From positions 110,642,141 through 110,706,140 of the forward strand of contig NC_079487.1 of the NCBI RefSeq assembly GCF_020520425.1: 64,000 nucleotides of DNA, written 5' to 3'. A program made the position numbers and the translations under genes. Under the pieces are notes generated by a model. That model saw only the letters and a list, made by a program, of their open reading frames with translations. It had not been told where the DNA came from and did not search any database. Below are positions 35,047 to 46,625 of this stretch, piece by piece (within the stretch, counting starts at the first letter, position 1; each line of letters starts with the position of its first letter). The DNA comes from Spinacia oleracea (lineage: Eukaryota; Streptophyta; Magnoliopsida; Caryophyllales; Amaranthaceae).

Positions 35047-36019
35047 TAGGGGTGTGCAAAAATTGGTCCGGACCGAAAAATGGACCGGATCGGACCGACC
35101 CAGACCAGTCCGAAGGCAATCGGTCCGGTCTTCAGGTCAAGAAATATCAATTTCCGGTCTTCGATCCGGTCCGGTCTGGTCCGGTCCAAAACCCGATTTT
35201 GGATCGGACCGATTTTTCCTTAATAAAATATAAAATAAACTATTTAAAAATTCAATTATCTTCTTTAATATGTTATAAATATTACTATACTAGATTAAAT
35301 CCCGTGCACGCACGGATTTTGATAATTTTTTCACAAAATATTTAACTAAATATCTCCCAAACTATTGCATACTTATAGCATTTTTAACATACTCGTTTAA
35401 ATTTAATCATCTGATATGCATATTTAAAATGCTAATATGGTAATTTGACCAAAATATTGAGTGATATATTTTGCATTATTAATATAGAGATTTGACTAAA
35501 ATATCTAATTTAGAATAATTATTATTACGTCGTATCTATTATTGCCATAATTTATAAAATAAATTTTGTTTCCACACATAAATAGCTTATAAAAAAGGTA
35601 GAGAATACAAATAAAATAAAATAAAATAGTTACATTTTTTAGGAAAACGGTTTTTGGCGGGAAAAAATCGCACCAGGAATTGACACGTGTCATTCCTGGT
35701 GTCTCTTTTAGTATATAGTAATAGATAGATTGTGATATATTTTATTTTAGCTTCCAAAAAAAGCCTTAAACAATTGGGTTTTTACACATATTTTTTCTTT
35801 TCCACCATAATTTTTAGAAAAATTAAAAAATATATAGAAATAGGTCTACATGCGGTCCAAATCGGTCCGGTCCGGGTTTTGGACCAATTTTTTGGTCCGG
35901 TCCGGGTCCGTTCCAAGCTTAATCGGTCCGGTCTTTGGGTCTTGAATTATTAAATTTCGGTCTTCGGTCTGGTCCGGATCGGTCTGGTCCGGTTCGGGTT
36001 GGACCGATGAACACCCCTA
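35047..36019. mobile_element. hAT-type element with GGTCCGG subterminal repeats and 8-bp duplication
   Basis: Ends TAGGGGTGTGCAAAAATTGG and CCGATGAACACCCCTA. The exact 8-mer CATGTGAC flanks both sides (35039-35046 and 36020-36027). About 170 bases at each end are filled with GGTCCGG/CCGGACC motifs. The middle has no transposase frame and is interrupted by a Helitron at 35290-35729. Confidence 0.88.
35290..35729 (-). mobile_element. Non-autonomous Helitron inside the hAT element
   Basis: On the minus strand it starts A|TCTATCTATTACTATATA and ends with the stem CCGTGCGTGCACGG, then GATTTAATCTAG|T. Near the 5' end lies ACACCAGGAATGACACGTGT, shared with the Helitron at 1933-2557. Length 440 bp, no coding capacity. 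Confidence 0.82.
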
Positions 36020-36354
36020 CATGTGACAAGTGCACTTATATTAAATTGTCTTAGACTCCAAAAAGGATTAATATTCAAAAACGAAGAGAGTATTATTAAT
36101 TATTAATATTAATTACTATTATTTTATTATTTTTTATTTTTATTCTTACTATAATAGTAGTATTATTATTTCAGTTCATATAATTAACGTAATTTCAGTT
36201 CAGTTAATTTAATTTAACTTAAAAAAATTCAGTTCAAAATAATTGGGTTGTGGGAAGTGGGTCATTGTTTCTTTTAGATGTGAGTGGGATTTTTTAAAAT
36301 ATTTTCATAGGAATTAATAAGTTAAGTGATCCAAAATAAGTTAGAGAATCTATA

Positions 36355-36680
36355 CTCCCTCCGTTCCTTAATACTTGCACCGGTTTGATCGGTGCGGATT
36401 TTAAGACATTTGTATTGACTTATTAATTTAATGGGAGTAGTTGATAGTGGGGTATTTTTTTTAATATAGTTAGTGGGAAATGTGTAAGGGGTGGGGAGTG
36501 GTGAGTGGGGGTGTGGATTTTTAAATGATTTTTTTGTAGGAAGTAGGGGTGTAGGTGGGGTAGTAGGTAAGTGTGAGAAATAATATAATATTAGTAAAAT
36601 TTTCCATTTATAGAAGCGGTGCAAATATTAAGGGACGACCCGAAAAGGAAAGCAGTGCAAATATTAAGGGACGGAGGGAC
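36355..36680. mobile_element. Stowaway-type MITE
   Basis: Left end CTCCCTCCGTTCCTTAATAC, right end ATATTAAGGGACGGAGGGAC, with TA at 36353-36354 and 36681-36682. Same subfamily as 1570-1881. Confidence 0.87.
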
Positions 36681-36682
36681 TA

Positions 36683-38274
36683 CTAATATATTAAAAAGCG
36701 TTGTGAAAATGTCTATGTGCCACGTAGTACTTTCCCCTTTACGCCACATCATCCACTCACCAAGAGTTATGTCATGTCATGGATAACAAAAAAATTAATA
36801 CAATGAGGTTTTAACACAAGACATCAAGTGTAGATGATAACTCTCATTACCATCTTAACCAAACACCAATTGTGGTTTATCTCTTCACATTAATTTAATA
36901 AATGTAAACAAAGTCTAAAACAACTAAATTTTTATGTGACATTTTATTTACAATGGACAATTTTGATAATAAAATAACAAAAATTAAAGATTAGGACAAC
37001 CATGATCGAAGTGTCATAAGTCTCATAAGCATCAACTATAGAAACGCCGTAGATAGCTAGCTACATATTTATCTAATTTGGTGTTTATTAATTTGAAGCT
37101 CTTAGTTCCACTATAAAACAAATTATACAAATTGGAAGATGATCTTATTTAAAAATTACTTGGCGTGATAAATGACGTTGTGTGTCTGTGTAGTTAACGA
37201 ACTTAATACTCCCTCTGTTATTAGTCCCTTTTGGAATCTTGACACTATTCACAATTGAAGAGAATCTTCTAATTTCTTTCCAATACGTATATTCATGTGA
37301 GATCTTATTTTGTTCGTCTTAATGTGTAGTTTAACAATATCAAGTTTTTCTAACATACGTATTTTGAGATATTTACGTTTAAATATTGAGTTGAGACGAG
37401 TTGAAAAGTCAAAACATAACTAATATTTAAGAACGGAGGGCGTAGATGTTTTTCACTTCATAAAATACATATATTTAGGTCAAATAATGAGCTCCAAAAA
37501 AATTCTAAAATGTTAACTATTCAATGTAGTCCAATTCTAAAATGTTAACTATTCAATGTAGCAACATATATTTAGGTCAAACATGTGATCCACAAAAACT
37601 TGGACACCTTTACTTTTGTTTTCCCTATAGAGTGCTTTGGTTAAAATTATGACCAAATTATTGGGAAGTTGGGAACCCTTTTTAATTAAGTAGGAGAAAT
37701 GTGGACTTTGAGAAAGGCTTTTCAGACAATTTATTTGACTGCGTTACAAAAACAACTTTTGTGTGGGATGATTACAACCTGTTGTGAACATAATAATATA
37801 ACACTACCTAAGCAAGAAATCCCAGGTATCATGTACTCATGCTAACCACCTCCACTTAGTATATATTACTATTAGATTGTTCACATAAATATGAACTACG
37901 CTTTCCAGCAATGCTTGTCTGTTTTATGTTGGATTTAGACAAACAATACTTGGTATAAATAACTTCAAAAAGCAACCTAGAATATGCAGTGTACGTGTTT
38001 GTTGAAACTCAACGTTATCCACATGTGAGTTGTACTATATTGGAGAAAAAAATATCAACTTATAAACTTGAGGAGTTACTCTAAACACTCCCACAATTTT
38101 CTAACTTGAGGAGTTACTCTAAGAACTTATTGTTCACATAAAATGCGCGCATAAACCTTTAATTATGTAGCACAGTTGCATATAGACAGTGCGGGGATCT
38201 TGACAAGTTCTTAATTTTAGGGGGCCAGACCCCCTGCTTCTCCCTTCAAAGTCTATGGTCATATATATAGTGCT
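36683..38274. other. Intergenic DNA with a MITE and a small tandem duplication
   Basis: No gene is seen. 37209-37442 has Stowaway-like ends (CTCCCTCTGTTATTAGTCCC and GAACGGAGGGCG, TA on both sides). 37501-37529 and 37533-37561 are two copies of AATTCTAAAATGTTAACTAT plus TCAATGTAG. Confidence 0.6.
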
Positions 38275-38465
38275 ACTTTCAAAGTTTTTGCTTCCTACCG
38301 CCTTCGTCGAGTGGACTAATCTCCCGCGGGAGCTTGCATGCATACCTCGATGGGCAGCATTCCTCCAAGTTGAAGTTTTTCCCATTCTCAAGACTCAAAT
38401 CCGAGATCTTGGTTAAAGAGCAAGAGATCCTTAACCACTCATGCCACCTCAATTGGTTGTCAAAA
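38275..38465 (-). mobile_element. tRNA-derived SINE
   Basis: On the minus strand the unit opens GGTGGCATGAGTGGTTAAGG, a clear A box (TRGCNNAGYNGG type). TCGGATTTGAGTCTTGAGAA carries the B box about 35 bases on. The head resembles tRNA-Ser. The body continues through CTCCCGCGGGAGATTAGTCC. No clean target duplication was fixed. Confidence 0.7.
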
Positions 38466-38829
38466 TATATGTTACACCAATGAGTCATGTAATTTTCATA
38501 GATTTATACCACGATTCACGTGCTTGTTTACGTCTTACATGATACATCGAGGCCAATCAATGATGTATATGAAGCCCACATTCACTTTTAGGCCGGCAGT
38601 CCTTATGTGCTGCGTCCAACATCTGAATCTAGCAATATAATCACTCGTCGTACCTCCCATTAAGGCATTACCGTCCAGCAACAAGTCACCGGTGGCCCGG
38701 TGGGTTCATCACCCATATGGCCATAGTGGTGCTACAAACTTACCCTTACTCACCACGGCCCCACCAGGAAAGCTTATACGGCGTACTTCGTATATAAAAT
38801 TCTTTGCTAACAACTACGGAGTACTATGT

Positions 38830-39190
38830 ACAATGTTTTATAAAGGGGTGCAAGAAGTAATCAGGCTAAACATAAGACACATCCTAATAGAAGGTGATAA
38901 TCTCCTGGTCATTTAATGTTGGTCTATTTCTTGGAAGCTTCAACACATCATCAACGACACTCTCGCCCTTCTGGCCTCCTTTGACACCTGGGAAATCAAA
39001 CATATTTATAGAGAAGCAAATAGAGCTGCAGACTGGATTGCTAATGTGGGGCACTTAGTTGATAATTGTATGTATATTGATCCTTGTAATAGTCTCGAGT
39101 TAGCCTCTATTGTTCATAACGATTTCTTAGGAGTTCCCCTCGTGCGGAGGGTCTCCTAAGATAATTTTTCTTACCTATTAAAAAAAAAGT
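38830..39190 (+). mobile_element. 5'-truncated LINE tail (RNase H remnant)
   Basis: Translated pieces read NIRHILIEGDNLLVI, then, after a stop, an LQHIINDTLALLASFDTWEI stretch and HIYREANRAADWIANVGH. The latter matches the 'h..RE.N..AD.lA..g' end of the RNase H domain found at the 3' end of plant L1-type LINEs. It closes with an A-tract near 39181-39188. It is a separate, older insertion from the LINE to its right. Confidence 0.72.
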
Positions 39191-39365
39191 GTACAATGTT
39201 TTATTTTATTTATTTATTTTGGGAAGCGTACAATGTACTTATTATTGATTGATAATGTGTTGTGTTTGATTTGTGTATGTTCATTTTTTCTTTTGATAAG
39301 GAAAGAAAAATCACACTAAACCATTTGGAAATAACACTAAACCATTTTTTCTTTTGATAAGGAAA

Positions 39366-42300
39366 GAAAGATAACGTGCATAATGCCGCCTCAGCTTCAA
39401 TTCTCATCAACAGCTCACCCACTACCCCATTCAAACTACAACGAGGGTTGCGACAGGGCGACCCCCTATCCCCCTTCCTCTTCAATCTTGTTGCAGAAAC
39501 CCTGAACCTACTCATTCAAAAGGCAGTAGGCCAAAATCTATGGGAAGGCATCGCAATATGCAGGGAAGGGACAAAAATCTCGCACTTACAATATGCCGAC
39601 GATACGATGATTTTTTGCCCTCCAAAGTTAGAATATCTGATGAATGTTAAGAAAGCTTTAATTTCCTTTCAACTCGCCTCTGGTCTGCAGGTTAACTTTC
39701 ATAAGAGTTCTATTATTGGGGTGAATGTAGATGACTCTTGGATCAATATTGCGGCAGCCCTTGTGGTGCAAGGTCGATAAACTTCCAATCAAGTACCTTG
39801 GTCTCCCAATTGTTGGAAATACATCAAAAATAAACCTATGGGGTCCTGTCATCAATAGAATGGAAAAGAAGCTGGCCTAATGGAAAGGAGGGTTGCTGTC
39901 CATAGGGGGTAGAACAACTCTCATCAAAGCATCACTCTCCAACCTTCCCCTATACTATATGTCTATCTTTCCTATTCCAAAGGGAGTCATTGAGAAAATC
40001 ACCAGACTACAAAGGAATTTCTTATGGAACGGTACTTCGGGTGCGAAATCTCTCCCACTGGTTGCGTGGGAAACCATTCAGCTTCCGAAACACCTAGGCG
40101 GCTTAAACATGGGTAACCTACTGTATAAAAATATGGCTCTCCTTTTTAAATGGGTTTGGCGCTATTTTAATGAGTCAAAATCATTATGGAAGCTGATTAT
40201 AAAACAGAAATATGGATATGGCCCGACTCACAGTATCCATGATTTCTCCCCCCCTGTCCAAGGAGGCTCGTGGCGCTCTATTTGCAAAGAAATTTTTCGT
40301 CATGAACCCTCAAAGTCATTACTGAGCAAATGTGTTAGGATGAAGACTGGTAATGGCTCCCAAACACTTTTCTGGCACGACCTTTGGATTGGAGTTTCCC
40401 CCCCTTAAAGCAATCTGCCCGCGGCTGTTTCGAATTAGCACACTACAAAACGCCTTTGTATCCTCTTGTGGCTTCTGGGACGGCTGTCAATGGAAATGAG
40501 CTCTTTCGTGGAAGAGAGCTCTTAGACCACATGATACACAGGAAAAAAAATTGCTCATCTCTATCCTCAACCGCGTGGTTCTCTCGCCAGATGGTGCAGA
40601 TCACCTCATATGGACACCTGATAAATTGGGGGATTTTTCTGTTAAAAGCTTTAGCATGGAGCTAGCCAAAACTTCCACCCCGAATCATATTGACTCCATT
40701 AAAGGCATGTGGGGCGGACTTATTCCATTCAGAATTGAAATATTCTCGTGGTTTGCCCTCCTTGGCAAACTAAACACGAGAACAAAACTCGCAAAGTTAG
40801 GCATGATAACATTGGCTGAGGACAAGTGCACTCTATGCGGGGAAGCTAACGAATGCTGCGATCATTTGCTACTGCACTGCCCTTTCTCTTGGAATTTATG
40901 GCAATGGTGGATGAACATATGGGGTATATCATGGGCCTTCCCTTCAAAAATCCGATCATCAAATGAGCAGTGGCAATTCCCAAGGGGTGGAATTTTGTTC
41001 AAAAAGGTCTGGAAAGCTAGCTTTTTCGTCATAATGTGGACAATTTGGAAGGAGCGAAACATGAGAATCTTTGATAATAAACTCAGCTCAAGGGAGGAAG
41101 TTCGTGACTTGGTCTTGCTAAGGCTGAGCTGGTGGATAAAAGGTTGGGGAGACCCCTTCCCATACAGTTCATCGGATATTTTACGTAACCCGACATGCTT
41201 GCACTGGCCTGCCTGCACCAGTAAAGCCCCAGGTTCAGCTGCGGCTTCACCTTCTCAAATCTGGTCTCCTCCCTCCAGTAACATCCTCAAATGGAATGTT
41301 GACGCCTCAGTCAAAAGGGACCATACCAACGCAGCTATCGGAGGAGTGCTTCGTAACAATCAAGGGCACTTTGTATGCCTATTCTCCACTCCCATTCCTA
41401 ATATGGACATCAATAATGCTGAGATACTAGCAATTCACCGTGCAATCAAAATATCGAGAAGCTGCGATCGTATTTCATTCTCCAAGCTTATAGTTGAATC
41501 GGATTCCGCAAATGCAGTAAAATGGTGTAACGAGAGTCACGGCGGGCCTTGGAATCTCAACTTTATCATCAACTATATACGAAATTGTAATACCCCGAAA
41601 TTTTAAACTCGATTTATTAAAATTAAAAATATTTATTAACTTAATTTCGTTTTAATTAAATTATGAATAATCGAATTTCGTTATTTTAATCATTTTTTTT
41701 ACGATTTATTTTAAACGATAAATTTATAAACTGAAATTATTTATTTTCGTTAACGATAATTTATTTTAAGGAATCATTTTTAATTAAACATTTTATTACA
41801 AATTCTGAATTTTTGCCAAATATTGTGAATTTATTATAAAAAAAAATTAAAAAAAAATGAAAATGTCAGCTTTATTTTCTTGCTCCCCACGCTCAAACCA
41901 GGAAGTCAACTTCCTTCCTTCTCCTTTTCCCTCAATCTGATACACATTCATTGCCAAGTTCAAATTGGATTCTTACTCCTTCCCTTTACAAATTCAACAA
42001 TCAGAGATCAATTTCCTCAACCAAAAACCAAAATCAAAAACTCCAATTCCACTCCCCTCCTCTTCTCTGATTCGAACCACCACCGTGACCACCATCGATA
42101 ACCACCTTCGACCACCACCACCACAGCGAACCACCTTCGACCACCACCACCCCAACAATCACCTTCGACCACCACAACACCCTCCCCTGCTCTCTCCTCC
42201 TCCCGCGTCCCCTGCCTCCTTCTTTCTCCCTCCTCTTTCGCCCCACGCCACCACCACAACCATCGCACCACCATCACCACCTTATCCCTCCGATAACCAC

Positions 42301-44662
42301 CAGCAACCGCGTCCACCCCAACCACCGCCCAGAACCACCCTTTCGTACTCGCTCTCCCTCACAACCCTCCCCTGCTTCCCCTTCATTTTCGCACTCCCTC
42401 CTCCTCTCGCCTGGACCACCACCGCAAACCACCGCCCTCACCGTCGCCTTCCGGCGCTGCGTCGCCCAGCCAGACGCCTCACCCCCCCCTTCCCTCCTTC
42501 CTCCTCGTGCCCTCCTTGCTCCGCCTCCCCTGTTTCGCCCCATCCCCTGTTCTTGACCCATTTCCCAGGGAACCGAAAACAAAAAAAACAAAAAAAAGAG
42601 AGAGAAAGTTAATCTCTAAATTTTGGAGCCTTGATTTGTTTTTCAAACCTAACTCCAAATTGGGCCACATTCCATTTGGGCCTTGGGTAAGACTAAATCT
42701 GAATTTTCAGATTTTTAATACTTATGGTTTAATAATTTTTACAAAATAATTATTTACTAATAAAAATTGTTTATTATTTTTCAGATTTTATTATCAATTT
42801 TATGAGAATAAAGATTCTGGTTTTATTTATCAAAACAGAATTTTTAATATTATTTACATGAAAATCAATTATAAAATATATATATATGTATTTCGATTGA
42901 AAATTCGATTAATAATAACATTTTCATTAAATTCCGAAAGTATATTTTTTTTTTAAATCCATTATTTATATTAAAACTCGTTATTTATAAAATTCATTAC
43001 TTATAAAATTTATGATTTTATAAAATATTGATTTTAAATTATATTATCGATTTAACTAAAATAAGTTACTAAATGGATTTATCAAGGACAAAATTTAAAT
43101 AAGATTTTCGTGTAAGTTAATTAAGGAAAATATATATATATTTTTCGATTGAAATTTCAATTAATTATATTCTTCACTAAAATTGGCGTTTAAATTATAT
43201 TTTCATTAAAACTATGAAAATATATATTTCTTTAACATTATCATTAGAAAATTTGGTTAATTATAAAGTTTCGAAATTATTAAGTTAAATTATTTATCAA
43301 TTTGGTACTAATTCAATTATTTAATATTTTTAAAGAAATTGGACTCGGAGCTCAGGGCGAACGAACCAACGAAAACCCTTAGCAAATCGCGGAAGTGAGG
43401 TAACGGCTATTGCTAGTACCCGCAATCCCCTTATAAATGTATTATGAAATTATGACGTTATGATTGAATTTATGAATTAAATGTTTTGACATGTTTTATG
43501 GATTGTGGGAATGAATTATGATTTGATTGAATTATTCGTTATAATATGATTTGATTGAGTTTTCTCATAAAATGATGTTCTTATGATGCCACGAATGAAA
43601 TGATGTTTTATGGATCCCAGGATCCAAATGATGCTTTATGATCTACAAAGAGTTATGTTGTTTCAACTGAAATACAAACCAAGGCTTGGTAAAAATACAT
43701 AAAACATGATAAATGAAAGTGAAAGACCTGGTTTGTCTAGCGGTATATAAACTACCATCTTCCTATCTACCGGTCATGCATGCACCACGGACACCTATCC
43801 ACCCATGGATCACGAGCCCAGGCTCCCATGGTTTATGAGCCCAGGCTCAGGGCCCCGGCCCATGTTACGATGATGAGCCCAGGCTCAGGGCCCAGGCCCA
43901 GTGGAGAATTCCTTCACGGTTCGTACTTGCCGACAACTAGCATGTTAAATTGCAAAGTTTATGAATGAATTAAATATGATGTTTTGTTAAATGTTTTAAC
44001 CCTTCTATTCTCCCTGTGTTATTAAATAAAATGAATTGAAATGAATTTACGCTGCTAGAATAGTTCGTTACTGAGTCTTCGGCTCACCGTTTTGTTTTCC
44101 GTTTTAGGTACTGCGGAGGATGATGGACACGAGTAGTGGCGAGGAGTTTCCTTTAATATTATCCACCTAGTTTATGTTTACGGATCTAATAGTTTTAATA
44201 GTTTTAATTAAAGACTTTTAGTAAGTTATGCACTTTTATTTTGATAATATAAAGGATTATATATATATATATTTTGGAGTATTTAAAGGCTTATGGTTGA
44301 TGGTTGCCTGGTAATTCCCGAAAAGGAAGTTACGGCAGGTAATGCCCTGACCAATTAGGTTAATTCCGCTGCTAATTATGCTTTAATTATTGAATTAGAG
44401 GTCGGGGCGTTACAGAAATGCATCAAAGGAAGGTGAAAACATCGAAATCATTCACAAGAGCAGGAGAACAAACTTTGTTGCTGATTCAATGGCCAAACAA
44501 GGCCTAGTAAGATCGGATGAATTCATAGCATGGTTGTAATAGCTGATGACACTTCTCTAAGTTATTTCTCTATGATACAGATGTAATGTGTAACATGGTG
44601 GCTCTCAATTGCTGCCCATCGGCTTATTAATAAAATGCTATCCCCAATTATCAAAAAAAAAG
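39366..44662 (+). mobile_element. 5'-truncated L1-type LINE interrupted by an LTR element
   Basis: 39376-39780 encodes the middle of a non-LTR reverse transcriptase (QRGLRQGDPLSPFLFNLVAE and the catalytic YADD in SHLQYADDTMIF). After a frame shift near 39765 come KYLGLPIVGN, a stop, and GGRTTLIKASLSNLPLYYMS. Then follows the zinc-binding domain (CTLCGEANECCDHLLLHCPF) and RNase H (KWNVDAS, GGVLRN, ESDSANAV). The RNase H end (RRTNFVADSMAKQGL) lies right of the LTR insertion, and TAA is at 44537-44539. Deleting 41586-44414 and one GAAAT restores the reading frame exactly. The 3' end is an A-run at about 44652-44661. The RT start and the endonuclease are missing. It cannot move by itself. Confidence 0.9.
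41586..44414 (+). mobile_element. Solo-LTR-like retroelement (2.8 kb) inside the LINE
   Basis: Starts TGTAATACCCCG and ends CGGGGCGTTACA, flanked by GAAAT on both sides (41581-41585 and 44415-44419). No gag or pol frame is present. The middle (41970-42590) is Pro-coding, C-rich low-complexity DNA (CCACCACC-type). 43795-43905 has a repeat of GAGCCCAGGCTC. GAGTCTTCGGCTCACCG (about 44073) lies before GTTTTAGGTACTGCGGAGGA, an LTR end-region pattern known from chromovirus LTRs (from memory). It is related to 7544-10449. Confidence 0.75.
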
Positions 44663-44737
44663 GGACAACCTAAAACATCCTTACGAATGATAAAGGAGAG
44701 GGAAGAAAACCAAAACGACATAGAATGACAAACAATA

Positions 44738-44832
44738 CCCTTTGACACCATTAAATCTGCCGCTTGATTAGCCTTCCGATAACATTGATCGATGGAGAAA
44801 ACTCACATGTTTGATCCCTTTGACACCATTAA
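44738..44832 (+). repeat. 78-bp tandem duplication, second copy split by a transposon
   Basis: The unit starting CCCTTTGACACCATTAAATC is at 44738-44815. A second copy starts at 44816, is cut after 17 bases by the element at 44833-46562, and continues at 46563-46625 (TAAATCTGCCGCTTGATTAG onward) with one base change. Confidence 0.9.
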
Positions 44833-45064
44833 GGCCTTGTTTGGCAAATGGCTTTTTGATGGCTTTTTGGTTGGCTTTTGGCTGTTGGCTTTTTAATCTG
44901 GTCAAACAGCCAAAAAATATGTTTGGTAACTGGCTTTTTAGCTTGCTGAAAAGCCAGCTTTTCCGCCAAAAATGAAAAGCTAGTAACACTAGCTTTTTGG
45001 AGTTGGCTTTTGGCTTTTCACTATCTAAATTACTTTTTTGTCCTTATTTTTTACTAATTAACTA

Positions 45065-45320
45065 CTACCTCCGTTCCTTAATGTTCTTTACGTTTACTAT
45101 TTGCACGCACTCCAATGCAATATTTAACCAATTATATATCCATTTCTGTATGTGAAAAATTTATAAAAATTTGATATTTTGAAAATACATAACGAGACCA
45201 ATCTAACAAGATCTTATATGATAACGTTTTGATGTATACAACAGTGAGAATCCACGGTCAAAGTTTTCATACTTTGTACACATATTCCAAAGCGTAAAGA
45301 ACATTAAGGAACAGAGGTAG
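45065..45320. mobile_element. Stowaway-type MITE nested in the Tourist-like element
   Basis: Ends CTACCTCCGTTCCTTAATGT and ACATTAAGGAACAGAGGTAG, flanked by TA (45063-45064 and 45321-45322). Length 256 bp; TTCTTTACG and CGTAAAGAA pair further in. Confidence 0.85.
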
Positions 45321-45329
45321 TAATAGTTA

Positions 45330-46032
45330 ATAATTAATGATTAACAATTAATAATTAATAATTAACAATTAATAATTAACAATTAATAATTAATAATTAA
45401 TAATTAATGATTAACAATTAACAATTAATAATTAACAATTAACAATTAACAATTAATAATTAATAATTAATAATTAAAAATTAACAATTAATAATTAACA
45501 ATTAACAATTAATAATTAATAATTAGTAATTAATAATTAACAATTAATAATTAATAATTAATAATTAATAATTAGTAATTAGTAATTAACAATTAATAAT
45601 TAATAATTAACAATTAATAATTAATAATTAATAATTAATAATTAATAATTAATAATTAATAATTAATAATTAATAATTAATAATTAATAATTAATAATTA
45701 ATAATTAATAATTAATAATTAATAATTAATAATTAATAATTAATAATTAATAATTAATAATTAATAATTAATAATTAATAATTAATAATTAATAATTAAT
45801 AATTAATAATTAATAATTAATAATTAATAATTAATAATTAATAATTAATAATTAATAATTAATAATTAATAATTAATAATTAATAATTAATAATTAATAA
45901 TTAATAATTAATAATTAATAATTAATAATTAATAATTAATAATTAATAATTAATAATTAATAATTAATAATTAATAATTAATAATTAATAATTAATAATT
46001 AATAATTAATAATTAATAATTAATAATTAATA
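45330..46032. repeat. About 700 bp (AATAATT)n heptanucleotide array
   Basis: The left part mixes AATAATT and AACAATT (and a few AGTAATT) units. From about 45605 on the array is nearly pure AATAATT for some 420 bases. It starts right at the nested Stowaway and ends in TAACTAAAAGTTAATAATTA. Confidence 0.95.
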
Positions 46033-46625
46033 ACTAAAAGTTAATAATTACGGAGTACTCCGTATTAATTAATGGCTAATAACTAAAAGTGAATAATTAA
46101 TAAATAATTAGTTATTAATTAATAATAATTAATCATTAATTATTAATGATTAATTAATAATTAATAATTATTATTAATTATTAATTATTAATCATTGATT
46201 ATTAATTATTAGTTATTAATTATTACTCCATAATTATTAATTAAAATAATAATTTATTAATACTATTGCATAAAGTAATTTATTTTTAAATTTATATTTT
46301 ATTTATTTGTAATTACGTTTTACTCCGTACATAATACAAAGTATGTATTGAAAAATGAAATAAAATACATTAAATGTCCTTAAATGTCATTTTACATAGC
46401 TACAACCAACAGCCAACAACTGATTTTACCAAACATATTTGTAACCAATCCATAGTCAAACAGCCAACAAAAGCAGCCAACTTGAACAGCCAGTCAAACC
46501 CGCCAAGTAAAACAGCCGACAGCCAACAGCCAACAGCCAACAGCCAATTGCCAAACAGGGCCTAAATCTGCCGCTTGATTAGCCTTCCGATAACATTGAT
46601 TGATGGAGAAAACTCACATGTTTGA

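Larger units (their letters stand above)
34826..36090. mobile_element. Stowaway MITE carrying a hAT element
   Basis: Left end CTCCCTACTTCTTGAATGCT, with AGTCCTCTTTTTG; right end GATTAATATTCAAAAACGAA then GAGAG. TA flanks at 34824-34825 and 36091-36092. Without the hAT element and its duplicated 8 bases the body is about 284 bp, a normal Stowaway size. Confidence 0.75.
44833..46562. mobile_element. Tourist/PIF-Harbinger-like element with nested repeats
   Basis: The ends GGCCTTGTTTGGCAAATGGC and GCCAATTGCCAAACAGGGCC are inverted repeats (18 of 20 match). The 3-base duplication TAA flanks it, which the intact first copy of the 78-bp duplication proves. The TIR GGCC-TGTTTGG and TAA target are typical of Tourist/Harbinger. 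Inside, GGCTTTTTGGCTGTTGGC-type repeats fill both ends (as AGCCAACAGCCAAC on the right). No transposase frame. A Stowaway (45065-45320) and a long AATAATT array make up over half of its length. Confidence 0.88.

Noticed and set aside
41965-42612. Long Pro/Thr-rich or Gly/Arg-rich open frames on both strands
   Set aside because: They are low-complexity C-rich DNA inside the LTR-like element. All frames are open because of composition, and no domain is visible.
45330-46032. Telomere-like or centromere satellite
   Set aside because: The unit is AATAATT, not the plant telomere TTTAGGG, and the array lies inside a transposon.
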